This document shows positions 43,842 through 51,745 of a stretch of 64,000 nt of DNA, piece after piece. The notes beneath the pieces are model-generated. The model ran no database searches and had not been told where the DNA came from. It was given only the letters and a program-made list of their open reading frames with translations. A program made the position numbers and the translations under genes. Numbering within the stretch: position 1 is the stretch's first letter; each line of letters opens with the position of its first letter. This stretch comes from Caulobacter sp048541825 (GTDB taxonomy: Bacteria; Pseudomonadota; Alphaproteobacteria; Caulobacterales; Caulobacteraceae), in contig NZ_CP183333.1 of the NCBI RefSeq assembly GCF_048541825.1, positions 1-64,000 of the forward strand. Reading direction: 5' to 3'.

Positions 43842-44443
43842 GGGTGCCGCGTCGATCCCAGCCGATGACGCTGGAGGCTCTGGAAGACTGGTTTGAGAGA
43901 GCCAAGCCACCGGTCCACACTGCGGGTGTGTCGATGATGGATGGCTTCCTGGCGGGCGTCGCCATCGGCCCGGTCTTCATCCACCCGGAAACCTGGCTCT
44001 GGCACCTTATCGGCGACCATGAGAAGCGGGCTCATGCGGGGACCAAGGCCGATGCCGCGGTCCAGGCCATTGTCGCCCATTACAACAAGATCAGCGACGT
44101 TCTGGCCAACGCTCCCCACGCCTACGCGCCCATCTATATGCGGACCGACGAGGGCGATGCGCTGGTCGAGGACTGGGCCAACGGGTTTTACGGCGCCATG
44201 CGTCTGAACATGGCGGCGTGGCAGCCACTGTTTGAGACCTTCGAGAGCGCCGCGCCTCTCATGGCGATCTTGGTCAACTGCACCAAGCCTGACGGCGCTC
44301 CAATCTATGACGGCATGTCGCCCGCCATCCCCGCCCTGGAGCTGGGTGAGACTTGGCGCCTCATCCCCGAGGCCGTCAGCGTCATACGCGAGCAATGCGC
44401 TCAGCGCCGCGCCGCAAGCATGGGCCCCGTCGGCTCCCAGTAG
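43838..44443 (+). CDS. UPF0149/YecA-family protein carried by IS66
   Basis: A 201-residue protein that starts with GTG in a GTGA overlap with the transposase stop, so it is translated with it. The sequence (LEALEDWFERA, MMDGFLAGVAIGPVFIHPETWLW, GDALVEDWANGFYGAMRL, AIPALELGETWRLIPEAVSVIREQ) is the UPF0149/YecA pattern, without the usual C-terminal SEC-C zinc motif. As a fourth, coupled gene it is likely a passenger or accessory of the element. Its function is unknown. Confidence 0.8.
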   Translation: MRVPRRSQPMTLEALEDWFERAKPPVHTAGVSMMDGFLAGVAIGPVFIHPETWLWHLIGDHEKRAHAGTKADAAVQAIVAHYNKISDVLANAPHAYAPIYMRTDEGDALVEDWANGFYGAMRLNMAAWQPLFETFESAAPLMAILVNCTKPDGAPIYDGMSPAIPALELGETWRLIPEAVSVIREQCAQRRAASMGPVGSQ

Positions 44444-44765
44444 GCGAATAGCCGCCCTCCGGCGCCGTGGGGTGCTCGCACCGGTTACCAATGACCTGTG
44501 GCAGGTGGACTTCAAAATCTGGTTCGCTCTGGGCGGGCACAGGCTCACGCGCGCGTTTTCCGCGCCGCAGGCGGTCTGACCAGTACACGATGAAGTCCCC
44601 ACTGTTTCGCCGGCCGAAATTGATCATTGCCGAGAAAAGGGATTATCCGGACACGGGGTTGGGTGACTGATCGCCGTCAGGAGCATCGCTGACGACAGTT
44701 ATGTTTGGTGCACCTAGTTCAATTCAAATCTTAGATAGCGATCTAGAAATAAATGGAGAAAATCT
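44444..44765. other. Region between IS66 copy 2 and the CZB gene
   Basis: About 320 bases without a supported gene. The first two-thirds are GC-rich and must contain the right end of the IS66; the last hundred bases become AT-rich and lead into the CZB gene, with GGAGAAA just upstream of its start. Confidence 0.45.
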
Positions 44766-45125
44766 ATGTCTGAGTTTCTTGATAAAGCATTCATGACACA
44801 TTCTGCCGTTAAAGGCAGGCTCAGAAAAGCTATTAAAGGAGAAGAAAATATTGAGCCGGCAACTATCAGGCGTGATGATGTCTGCGAGGTGGGTAAGTGG
44901 ATATACGGCGAGGGCGGCAAACAATTTTCTTCAGTGCCAGTGTTTGTAGAGTTCAAAAAAGTTCACGCAGAATTTCACAAATGTGCGTACGATATCATGA
45001 TGTTGTACAATGCTGGAAAGATAGCCGAGGCAAATCGGGAACTGGATCAAGGTGCGTTTGAGAAGAAGTCAAACGAGATAGGCTCGTGCATCATGCGTAT
45101 GAAGCAAGATTCTCAATTTAAGTAG
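44766..45125 (+). CDS. Stand-alone CZB (chemoreceptor zinc-binding) domain protein
   Basis: A 119-residue protein made of a single CZB domain. The 3His/1Cys zinc site is visible: His in FMTHSAVKGRLRKAI, Cys in RRDDVCEVGKWIYG and two His in FKKVHAEFHKCAYD. CZB domains sense zinc or hypochlorite, usually fused to chemoreceptors or diguanylate cyclases; here there is none. The gene is clearly AT-richer than all its neighbours and sits between an IS66 and an IS427 relic, which points to recent transfer. Confidence 0.82.
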   Translation: MSEFLDKAFMTHSAVKGRLRKAIKGEENIEPATIRRDDVCEVGKWIYGEGGKQFSSVPVFVEFKKVHAEFHKCAYDIMMLYNAGKIAEANRELDQGAFEKKSNEIGSCIMRMKQDSQFK

Positions 45126-45203
45126 ATTGTGAGCGTTTACCTGCGACCGGCGTCACCAGGTATTTGAGATTTCTGTTTTCGGGAGTGTGTTGGCCTCGCA
45201 TCA

Positions 45204-45305
45204 GGCTCAGTTGATAAAGTGGTTTCAGAAATCATCTTATCGTCAATTCGAGGCCGCTCTCGGAGGAGAGCGGTCTTGTTTATTGGCTTCGTGTCTTAGC
45301 TGGGG
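45204..45305 (+). mobile_element. Left-end relic of a third IS427-group element
   Basis: GGCTCAGTTGATAAAGTGG and the following hundred bases follow the left ends of the two IS427-group copies here (GGTCCTGTTGACGAAGTGG and GGCGGTGTGGACAAAGTGG), including the internal GGCCGCTCTCGGAGGAGAGCGG stem that precedes the transposase start in those copies. Nothing of the transposase follows; the sequence passes into a gor pseudogene. The stem CCGCTCTC/GAGAGCGG at 45254-45273 with TCTTGTTT after it could also act as a terminator for the CZB gene. Confidence 0.6.
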
Positions 45306-45369
45306 CAGAGTTCTTCAGACTCCGGGTGCGACAGGCCGTTGGGCCATTCGCTGGACAGCATCGGAGCCA

Positions 45370-45745
45370 ACGCGCCGACCTTCAACGCAAGGCTCGTGGC
45401 CGGTGGCGAACATGACCACGTCGGTCTCGAAGTTCAGGTCGTTGTTCAGCGGGCTGACGAGACCCGCCTCGGACCGCTCGATGTTCTCATGCGAGTAACC
45501 CAGCACAGCCTTGACGCCACGCCTTTCCAGCTCATCGGCCAGGTGCGAGCGGACATCCTCGTCTCCACACCTGGACCTTTGAATATGCCGGCAAACTTGA
45601 CCGCGATATATTCACCGCCCACCACCAGCGACCGCTTGGGCAGTGTCGGCAGATTGAAGGCGTCGTCAGAAGTGACGCCCAGCACCGCGCCGGGGAAATC
45701 CGGCTTCACGGGACGACCGCCCCTGGCGGCGGCAACCCAATGAGC
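45370..45745 (-). pseudogene. gor: Internal fragment of a glutathione reductase gene
   Basis: The minus strand aligns with the intact reductase at 59539-60933: GGRPVKPDFPGAVLGVTSDD for GGRPVRPEFPGAELGITSDE, VVGGEYIAVKFAGIFKGPGVET for VVGGGYIAVEFAGIFNGLGVET. Then about 15 residues are deleted and the frame shifts to DVRSHLADELERRGVKAVLGYSH and NNDLNFETDVVMFATGHEP. The NADPH-site GGGY is changed to GGEY. Both ends are lost. It is a diverged duplicate, not a recent copy. Confidence 0.8.
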
Positions 45746-45870
45746 GCCAGTCACTGGCAAGCCCCTCATTGCCCGTAGAGGCCCGAGGCCAGCCAGCGTT
45801 TCGCTACGCGCAACGATCCATTCCAAACTGAACGGATTAAGCAGCGCAGCATTCGTTCGTAACTAGAGGG

Positions 45871-45896
45871 GCGACGGAAAGTACCGGCCGTCGCCT
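45871..45896. promoter_or_regulatory. Hairpin upstream of the bufferin operon
   Basis: GGCGACGG and CCGTCGCC form an 8-bp stem with a 10-base loop, ending about 95 bases before the bufA start. A second small stem TCGGCGC/GCGCCGA lies at about 45951-45968. Either could be an operator or leader structure for metal-responsive control. I could not recognise a clear ECF-sigma promoter. Confidence 0.35.
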
Positions 45897-45991
45897 CCGG
45901 CCTGGTTCGGTCGAAACGTTCAAAACTGGAATGCTAGGGCGCTGATAATGTCGGCGCTCAGGCGCCGATATACTGAAAAAAGGACGAGCTT

Positions 45992-46285
45992 ATGTCTATT
46001 AGTCGAAATGCATTCATCGTCGGCGCTCTGGCCGCTGCTCTGGGCGCCACGGCGGCCAGCGCAGCCGAACGTCCGGCGCGCGAAAAGTGCTACGGCGTCT
46101 CTTTAGCGGGCCACAATGATTGCGCAGCCGGTCCGGGCACGTCCTGTGCTGGCACCTCGAAGGTCGATTACCAAAGCAATGCCTGGACGCTGGTGCCCAA
46201 GGGCAGCTGCATGACCATGAAGTCGCCGACCTCGGCGACGGGCTTTGGCCAGCTCTCGGTGTTTGTCGCCAAGCCCAAGGCCTAG
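45992..46285 (+). CDS. bufA: Bufferin precursor (DUF2282), periplasmic metal-binding peptide
   Basis: A 97-residue DUF2282 protein: signal peptide ending TAASAAE, then the conserved four-Cys body EKCYGVSLAGHNDCAAGPG, TSCAGTSKVDYQ and PKGSCMTM. Bufferins of this kind are ribosomal peptides whose cysteines are modified by the BufB/BufC enzyme pair and that bind copper in the periplasm. An AAAGGA site precedes the ATG. It heads a five-gene operon whose next gene starts 13 bases later. Confidence 0.92.
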   Translation: MSISRNAFIVGALAAALGATAASAAERPAREKCYGVSLAGHNDCAAGPGTSCAGTSKVDYQSNAWTLVPKGSCMTMKSPTSATGFGQLSVFVAKPKA

Positions 46286-46298
46286 GCGATTGCCTGCC

Positions 46299-47222
46299 AT
46301 GGCCCCCCTCGAAAGCCGGTCAGAGCATGCGACGGGGCGCCTGGAGGCGGCAGGCCCTTCACGAGGACACTCCGGCGGCCTCCCGAAGGCCGCCGGAGTG
46401 GGGCTTCGGCGCGAGCATATCCGCGAGGTGCTGGCCGGCGAGGGAGCGATCGGCTTCGTCGAGATTCATGCCGAGAACTACATGAGCGCGGGCGGGCCGA
46501 CCTTGGAACTGCTCGACGACCTGGCGAGGCTCTATCCGATATCCCTGCACGGCGTGGCGCTGTCGCTGGGCGGTATGGAGCGTCCCGACTCCGATCATCT
46601 AAACAGGCTGCGGACGCTTATCGACCGGGTGTCGCCCGCAGCATTCTCTGAGCACCTGGCGTGGTCCAGCCATGATGGCGTCTACTTCAACGACCTTCTG
46701 CCCGTAGGCTACAACAGCGAGACGCTGGGGCGCATCTGCTCTCACATTGACGAAGTCCAGGATCGGCTAGGCACTCGGCTGCTTCTCGAAAACCCGTCGA
46801 CCTATCTCAATCCACAAATCGGAGACCTCGACGAGGTTTCCTTCCTCGATGAAATATCCGAGCGCACGGGCTGCGGTCTCTTACTGGACATCAACAACGT
46901 CTTTGTCTCGACAGCCAATCATGGATGGGATCCGGGCGATTACCTCCAGCGCTTCCCGCTGCACAAGGTCGGCGAGATACATCTCGCGGGTCATGAGAGG
47001 ATCGTTGGCGCCGCTGGCGAAGCTTTCCTGCTCGACAGCCATGGCGATGCCGTTTCTGAGGCTGTCTGGTCGCTTTACGCAGACGTGATCGCGGCGGGCG
47101 GCCCCAAGCCGACCCTGATCGAGCGGGACAACCACGTTCCCGACTTCTCCGTGATCGCCAAGGAGGTCGAGCGCGCAGCGGCCGTGCTCAGCGCAGTCCG
47201 CGGCTGGTCATCGCCATGCTAG
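46299..47222 (+). CDS. bufB: BufB, DUF692 multinuclear iron oxygenase (MNIO)
   Basis: A 307-residue TIM-barrel enzyme of the DUF692/MbnB family that modifies cysteines of the BufA precursor. Likely iron ligands are visible in order: EIHAENYM, LHGVALSLG, SEHLAWSSH, LLENPSTYL, LLDINNVFVSTANH, EIHLAGH, LDSHGDAV and ERDNHVPDF. The start MAPLESRSE is nearest to the end of bufA; an earlier in-frame start would overlap it. The end overlaps bufC by seven bases. Confidence 0.92.
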   Translation: MAPLESRSEHATGRLEAAGPSRGHSGGLPKAAGVGLRREHIREVLAGEGAIGFVEIHAENYMSAGGPTLELLDDLARLYPISLHGVALSLGGMERPDSDHLNRLRTLIDRVSPAAFSEHLAWSSHDGVYFNDLLPVGYNSETLGRICSHIDEVQDRLGTRLLLENPSTYLNPQIGDLDEVSFLDEISERTGCGLLLDINNVFVSTANHGWDPGDYLQRFPLHKVGEIHLAGHERIVGAAGEAFLLDSHGDAVSEAVWSLYADVIAAGGPKPTLIERDNHVPDFSVIAKEVERAAAVLSAVRGWSSPC

Positions 47223-47944
47223 CCGTCGCGGATCTCGCTCAGGCGGTGCGCGCGGCGAGCCTTGGGCTACCGGCTTCCGACCACTTGTCCAGCGGCTTGG
47301 CCATCCACCGCGCCAACCATTTTCATGGCCTGTCTGCTGCCCTGGCGGTTGCCTTCCCGGTCACGCGACAGATCGTGGGCGAGGCGTTCTTCGACGCCAT
47401 GGCGCAGTTTTACATAAGCCAAAACCCACCTCAGTCGCGGATCATCGCCCAGTATGGCGACACTCTAAGCGACTTTATCGCGGACTTTCCGCCGGCCGGC
47501 GAAGTCCCCTATCTGGCCGATGTCGCCCGCCTCGAATATCGCAGGATCGCCGCCTACCACGCCGCAGATGCGAGGCCTCTCAGCCTGGGCGATGCAGGGG
47601 GGCTCGAAGGGGTCCTGCAGCGGCGCTTTACCCTGGCGCCTGCCACCAGCATCGTAGCGTCGACGTATCCCATACAGTCGATCTGGCTAGCCAACCGGCC
47701 GGGCGAAGACCCGGTTGTTGACGACTGGTCGCCTGAAACTGTGCTGGTCACGCGACGTGCCGGCCATGTGACCCACACGCGTCTCGACGCGTTCGACTTG
47801 GCCCTGATAGGCGCCATCGAACAATGCAGCGCCCTGGCCGATGCCCTCGACGCGGTCGGGCCCGATGGGCTCGAGACGCGGGCCGCTGAAGCGTTTGCCC
47901 GCCTCGTCGCGGCCGACGCCCTCGTTTCAATCGATCCCCAATAG
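47216..47944 (+). CDS. bufC: BufC, DUF2063 partner protein
   Basis: A 242-residue DUF2063 protein, the usual partner of the MNIO enzyme. N-terminal part: LSSGLAIHRANHFHGLSAALAVAFPVTRQIVGEAFFDAMAQ and FYISQNPPQSRIIAQYGDTLSDFI; middle: YLADVARLEYRRIAAYHAAD. It is thought to bind the precursor peptide and bring it to BufB. It overlaps bufB by seven bases, so the two are co-translated. Confidence 0.9.
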   Translation: MLAVADLAQAVRAASLGLPASDHLSSGLAIHRANHFHGLSAALAVAFPVTRQIVGEAFFDAMAQFYISQNPPQSRIIAQYGDTLSDFIADFPPAGEVPYLADVARLEYRRIAAYHAADARPLSLGDAGGLEGVLQRRFTLAPATSIVASTYPIQSIWLANRPGEDPVVDDWSPETVLVTRRAGHVTHTRLDAFDLALIGAIEQCSALADALDAVGPDGLETRAAEAFARLVAADALVSIDPQ

Positions 47945-47961
47945 TCCAGGAGACGGATACT

Positions 47962-48429
47962 ATGCCCACCCAAACCTTGAAGAACCTCGCCCAGGATCTT
48001 GCTGACGGCATTTATAATGTCAGCGACCGTATGCCCCGTAGCCTTGTTCAACTTGGATTGCGTTGGGGCCTGGCTGGCGTGTTCTGGACGTCGGCCAGAA
48101 CCAAGGTCGAAGGCGTGATGACCATCTCGGACAACACGTATTTCCTGTTTTCTGACGAATACAAGGTGCCCCTTCTTCCTTCCGACTTGGCGGCGACGCT
48201 GGCCACCTATTCAGAGCACGCCTTCGCGATTCTCCTCTTTTTGGGGCTCGCTTCGCGTCTCTCGGCGCTCGGGGTGTTCGCAATGACCCTGGTGATCCAG
48301 CTCTTCGTCTACCCGGACGCCCTGGTCGGCGTGCATTTGGGTTGGTTTGCCATGGCTCTGGCGATCGCGACCTACGGACCGGGCAAGATCTCGCTTGATC
48401 ACATCGTCCACGGGAAGGTGGCGCGATGA
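47962..48429 (+). CDS. DoxX-like membrane protein of the bufferin operon
   Basis: A 155-residue DoxX-family protein with four predicted membrane helices (LVQLGLRWGLAGVFWTSA, YSEHAFAILLFLGLASRLSALGVFAMTLVIQLF, HLGWFAMALAIATYG). DoxX genes are a regular part of bufferin and gold/copper-induced operons, perhaps for redox or transport support. It starts 17 bases after bufC and ends in a four-base overlap with the next gene. Confidence 0.88.
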   Translation: MPTQTLKNLAQDLADGIYNVSDRMPRSLVQLGLRWGLAGVFWTSARTKVEGVMTISDNTYFLFSDEYKVPLLPSDLAATLATYSEHAFAILLFLGLASRLSALGVFAMTLVIQLFVYPDALVGVHLGWFAMALAIATYGPGKISLDHIVHGKVAR

Positions 48430-48995
48430 ATGCGTCAGATCCCGTTCGCCGACACCTGCTGACCTTGGGATTGTTTTCCGCAGGCGCGGCATTGGCTGCC
48501 GTTGGAGAATCCCACGCGGCGCCTGCACGGAAAGTTCAGCCTACGACGGGTTTGATCGTAGCCCAGGCCGGCAAGCCTGCCGTACCAGGCGGCTTCACCG
48601 ACAAGACGGGTAGAAGCCGAAGCCTCAAGGACTATCGGGGTCGTGTCGTGCTCTTGAATCTATGGTCGACCTGGTGCGCGCCCTGTCGTCTCGAAATGCC
48701 GGCGCTTGACCGTCTGGCGGCAGCCTATCCGTCCGATTTGGCAGTCTTGCCTGTGTCCTTCGACGGGAAGGGCTGGGATGCTGTCGACGACTTTTGGCGG
48801 TCGGGCTTTCCGCATCTGACGCCCTATCTGGCCGACGATCGGCTTTTGGCGGAAGGCTATGGCGCCCTGGGCTTTCCTTTTAGCGTCGTTCTAGATCGCC
48901 AGGGTCGAGAGTTGGCTCGGCTGCCGAGAGCGGCTGAGTGGGACCGTGGGGCACCACGCGACCTGATCGCCAAGGCTGTATCCGCCAAGGCCTGA
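48426..48995 (+). CDS. TlpA-like thioredoxin-fold protein, exported
   Basis: A 189-residue thiol-disulfide protein. A twin-Arg-like or Sec signal (PVRRHLLTLGLFSAGAALAAV) is followed by the thioredoxin fold with the redox centre STWCAPCRLEMPAL and the cis-Pro region GYGALGFPFSVVLDRQGREL. It would keep bufferin cysteines or metal-binding partners in the right redox state in the periplasm. It overlaps the DoxX gene by four bases and ends the operon. Confidence 0.88.
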   Translation: MNASDPVRRHLLTLGLFSAGAALAAVGESHAAPARKVQPTTGLIVAQAGKPAVPGGFTDKTGRSRSLKDYRGRVVLLNLWSTWCAPCRLEMPALDRLAAAYPSDLAVLPVSFDGKGWDAVDDFWRSGFPHLTPYLADDRLLAEGYGALGFPFSVVLDRQGRELARLPRAAEWDRGAPRDLIAKAVSAKA

Positions 48996-49037
48996 TGGTC
49001 TCTTCGCTCGCTTTCCAAGGTCCAGCCGTCCACGCGT

Positions 49038-49592
49038 TCAGTTGGACAGACGGTTGGATCTTAGTCTGTCCACGGGCAGATCGACGAAGGCTCTGACCTT
49101 GGCTGACGCGCGACGGCCTTCTGGGTGCACCACGTGGATAGGCAAAGGTTCTTTCTCAAAGTCGGAGAGAAGCGTCTGGAGGGCGCCGGTCTGCAACTCA
49201 GCGCCAACCTGGTAAGACAGTACGCGCGTGAGAACCCTACGGCTGCGCGCCGCCTCGATTGCGCACGGGTTGCTATGACAGAACAGCCGCGGCTCGACAG
49301 TGACGGACTGTTTCCTGCCTTTTTCCCACATCGCCAGTCGAGATTGGCCCAAGCGCTGGTCGCCGCAACGATACGATGGTCGCGCAGCTCAGAGAGGTCT
49401 GAAGGCGCGCCATGCTGGTCGAAATAGGCCGGTGAACCACAGATAATGCGCCCCAAGGCTCTCCCCTAGAAGCGCCACAGCTCGCGTCACAGCGGGCGCG
49501 CTCATACTGAGTTGTCGCTGCGCCTCGGCAAAGTCGCCGCATTCTGCGACTTTCACAAAGACCTGCATCGCCTGTAGGCACGCAATTGGCAT
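49038..49592 (-). pseudogene. LysR-family regulator, broken by internal deletion and frameshift
   Basis: The 5' part encodes the helix-turn-helix (LQAMQVFVKVAECGDFAEAQRQLSMSAPAVTRAVALLGESLG), then at about 49455 the frame changes and the protein resumes far downstream in the effector domain (GRIICGSPAYFDQHGAPSDLSELRDHRIV), and after another shift near 49310 ends with LPIHVVHPEGRRASAKVRAF. About 100 residues between the two domains are missing. Confidence 0.8.
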
Positions 49593-50142
49593 CGTCCCTA
49601 CTCGCTCAATCTTGGAGGCCAAGCTAAAGTTTAAGGTCACTCCCGTTATCCGTGGAGTTGCGGCCGGCCAACCAAATCAGCAGGACGGGGTCTTGCCCTA
49701 ATGGGCCAGGACAGTTCTGAGGAACGCGGGGCGCGCCTCCATCGAGATTTCGCGCATCGCCAACCGCAGCGCTTCGGCTTCGATCAAATCGAGCTTGAGG
49801 TCCATCAAGCCGACTCTCCGAGCCTTCTGACGGCAAAAGCCGACCGCGACAGGACTGAACGACCTGACTGCACAGGCAAAGTCGATGGCCGCGCCAGTCA
49901 AAACACCAAGGCCACGCCCCGCCCAGGCCGTGTCGATCTCCGCACCGCTGAGGTCTCCGTCGCGGGCCTAAGCCTCGGCCTGTTCTCGCAACTAGTGGTC
50001 AAAATCTAACGCTTGAGTTCCGGCGGTCCTGCGGCGTGGCTGTCGATCGAACGTCCGCTTCACGCCCCGACCCCAACGGTGAGAATCGACCCGTTGCAGA
50101 AATCCGGCGGGTCCGCTCTGCGACGCACGGCGTCTCGTCGGA
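49593..50142. other. Intergenic region, no gene supported
   Basis: About 550 bases between the LysR relic and the esterase gene. A short minus-strand frame (MDLKLDLIEAEALRLAMREI at about 49805-49700) looks coding-like but is only 35 codons and has no recognised relative; I do not call it. Nothing else was seen. Confidence 0.35.
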
Positions 50143-51066
50143 TCAACGCTGTTGGCGCTCCACGGGCAGCACGGCCATCAGGGCGCGCGTGAAACCGACC
50201 GGCGCGACGGTCAGGTGGTCCTCGTCGGCGAGCACTGCCGATCGGATGTTCAGGTTCGGATAGTTTCGCGCCTCCAGAACGCGCTCGAACGTCCGCATGT
50301 CGCCGACCATGTCGGTCTCCGCGTTGTTGCGCGGGCTGGGGCCGGGCGTCTCGAAGGCGCCGATGTACATGAAGACGGTCGCGGGCAGATCGCGGTGATC
50401 GACGGCATAGGCCGCCTCCATCCGCATGATGTGGCGTCGATCGTACCAGAAGGACGGACTGCCCAGCACATAGGCGTCGAACAGCGTCGGGTCCGAGAAC
50501 ATGATTTGGGCCCCCAGCAGACCGCCGTAGGAATGGCCCAGAAGCACGCGGCGGGCCGGCTCGGCGCGGAAGCGATGCTCAATGAACGGGATGGCCTGGG
50601 TCTTCAGATAGGTCTGATAGGCGGCCCCTCCGCCCTGAACCAGGCCGCGTGCGGATCGTGGACCGTTGGCGGTGGGTGTATAGTCCCGACTTCGGCTGAC
50701 GCGGCCGTCCTCGCCCTTGGCATAGGACAGGCCGACCAGAATAAACTCCTCGATCACCGGCCCTTCCAGGTTCACGCGCCGGGCGACCTGGCGGATGATC
50801 GGGAAGGCGTAGTCCGCGTCGGTGACATAGAGCACCGGATAGCGGCGGTCCGGGTTGGTCTCGTAGCTGGCGGGCAGGCTGACAAAGACCTCATAGTCAC
50901 GCGCCGACACGGGGTCGGGCACGGACCAGACTTGGGTGCCTTTCAGCACATAGGGCGCGCCTTGGGCTTGCTCGACGTCCGCTTGTGACTGGGCGTCGGC
51001 GCTTTCCGTGCAGGCTGAAGCGAGGACTGCCGTTAGGAAGATGACCGCCAAACCAAGAATTTTCAT
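50143..51066 (-). CDS. Exported esterase-D-type alpha/beta hydrolase, probable lipoprotein
   Basis: A 307-residue hydrolase of the esterase D / enterochelin-esterase-like group. The N-terminus (ILGLAVIFLTAVLASACTES) has a hydrophobic segment followed by a Cys in a lipobox-like place. The catalytic Ser lies in VLLGHSYGGLLGA; RYPVLYVTDADYAF, FILVGLSYA and YVLGSPSFWYDRRH are conserved blocks; the last His is in ADEDHLTVAP. Relatives hydrolyse siderophore esters or sugar esters. The start MKILGL is preferred over upstream codons because it opens the signal sequence. Confidence 0.82.
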   Translation of the reverse strand: MKILGLAVIFLTAVLASACTESADAQSQADVEQAQGAPYVLKGTQVWSVPDPVSARDYEVFVSLPASYETNPDRRYPVLYVTDADYAFPIIRQVARRVNLEGPVIEEFILVGLSYAKGEDGRVSRSRDYTPTANGPRSARGLVQGGGAAYQTYLKTQAIPFIEHRFRAEPARRVLLGHSYGGLLGAQIMFSDPTLFDAYVLGSPSFWYDRRHIMRMEAAYAVDHRDLPATVFMYIGAFETPGPSPRNNAETDMVGDMRTFERVLEARNYPNLNIRSAVLADEDHLTVAPVGFTRALMAVLPVERQQR

Positions 51067-51160
51067 GTGCGACTCCATGAGGCTTGGCCGCAGCAGGCCA
51101 GAACCCGGCCGTGGCGAAACCCCGCTTGATGTCAAACCTCAAATGTCGGGTATCCACCGA

Positions 51161-51315
51161 GGCTGTGTAAAAACGCTGAAGCGGCATTTTCCCTTAGAAC
51201 AATCGTCCACCGCAAGAGCCCGCGCAGCACGAACGTTTCTGTATGAGGCGAAAAACCACCTTCTAGCGGAAGGAATTGCCCGAAAATTTCTCAGGCCCGG
51301 CGTTTTTACACAGCC
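51161..51315. repeat. 155-bp element with perfect 16-bp terminal inverted repeats
   Basis: GGCTGTGTAAAAACGC at the left and GCGTTTTTACACAGCC at the right are exact reverse complements. Such ends resemble those of IS5/IS1182-type elements. The interior (about 120 bases) has no transposase. It is either a MITE or an internally deleted IS. It lies 95 bases upstream of the esterase start and may affect its expression. Confidence 0.7.
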
Positions 51316-51745
51316 TGCACCCATCTCACCCGTTGGGAATGTCCGCTCATGACGATGCGGCGATCGCAATCCTCGGTCCCGCTGTTCCATGGCCGCGTGG
51401 GTGCCAAGCGTCAGATTCTATCCACTAGTAGCCGCCACAGCCACCCAGTAGGGCCAAGTTTAGCTGGCCCAGAAACGATGGGGAAAGGGCTGGCTTTCTC
51501 AAGATCTCAACTCGTGGAATCTGACTGAAGTTATGGACGGGAGCGCCCAGCGCCACTGCCGCCAAGAAAAGGACGTGTCCTCTGCTGGGGGTGGCGCTGG
51601 GCCTCTACCTGGCGGGCCCCTCGCGGTGGGGTGGCAAGAGGGGGCGAGCTAACCGGGGATTGGGGGACGGCTAGCTCGCGCATGGACCAGGCAAAGCCGA
51701 AAACGGACACCGCCCGGAATGGGCGTCTCCCGTTAGCCGTTGCGA
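51316..51745. other. Intergenic region, no gene seen
   Basis: About 430 bases between the short inverted-repeat element and the YHS protein gene. I see no coding frame with family character and no strong hairpin. Confidence 0.4.

Larger units (their letters stand above)
41535..44443 (+). mobile_element. IS66-family element, copy 2, with fourth gene
   Basis: Coding part of a second IS66 element, on the plus strand and different in sequence from copy 1. It has tnpA, tnpB, tnpC and a UPF0149 gene, with four-base overlaps between A and B and between C and the fourth gene. Termini were not resolved; they must lie in 41113-41534 and 44444-44700. Confidence 0.75.

Noticed and set aside
42270..43910. 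546-codon open frame opposite the IS66 transposase
   Set aside because: Runs exactly antisense to tnpC and carries no domain; it results from third-position GC bias.
45992..48995. Bufferin operon as a completely new system
   Set aside because: The families DUF2282, DUF692 and DUF2063 are already known to form a copper-buffering peptide system; only the accessory genes are less known.
49698..49805. Short minus-strand frame MDLKLDLIEAEALRLAMREI
   Set aside because: Only 35 codons with no ribosome-binding site or relatives known to me.
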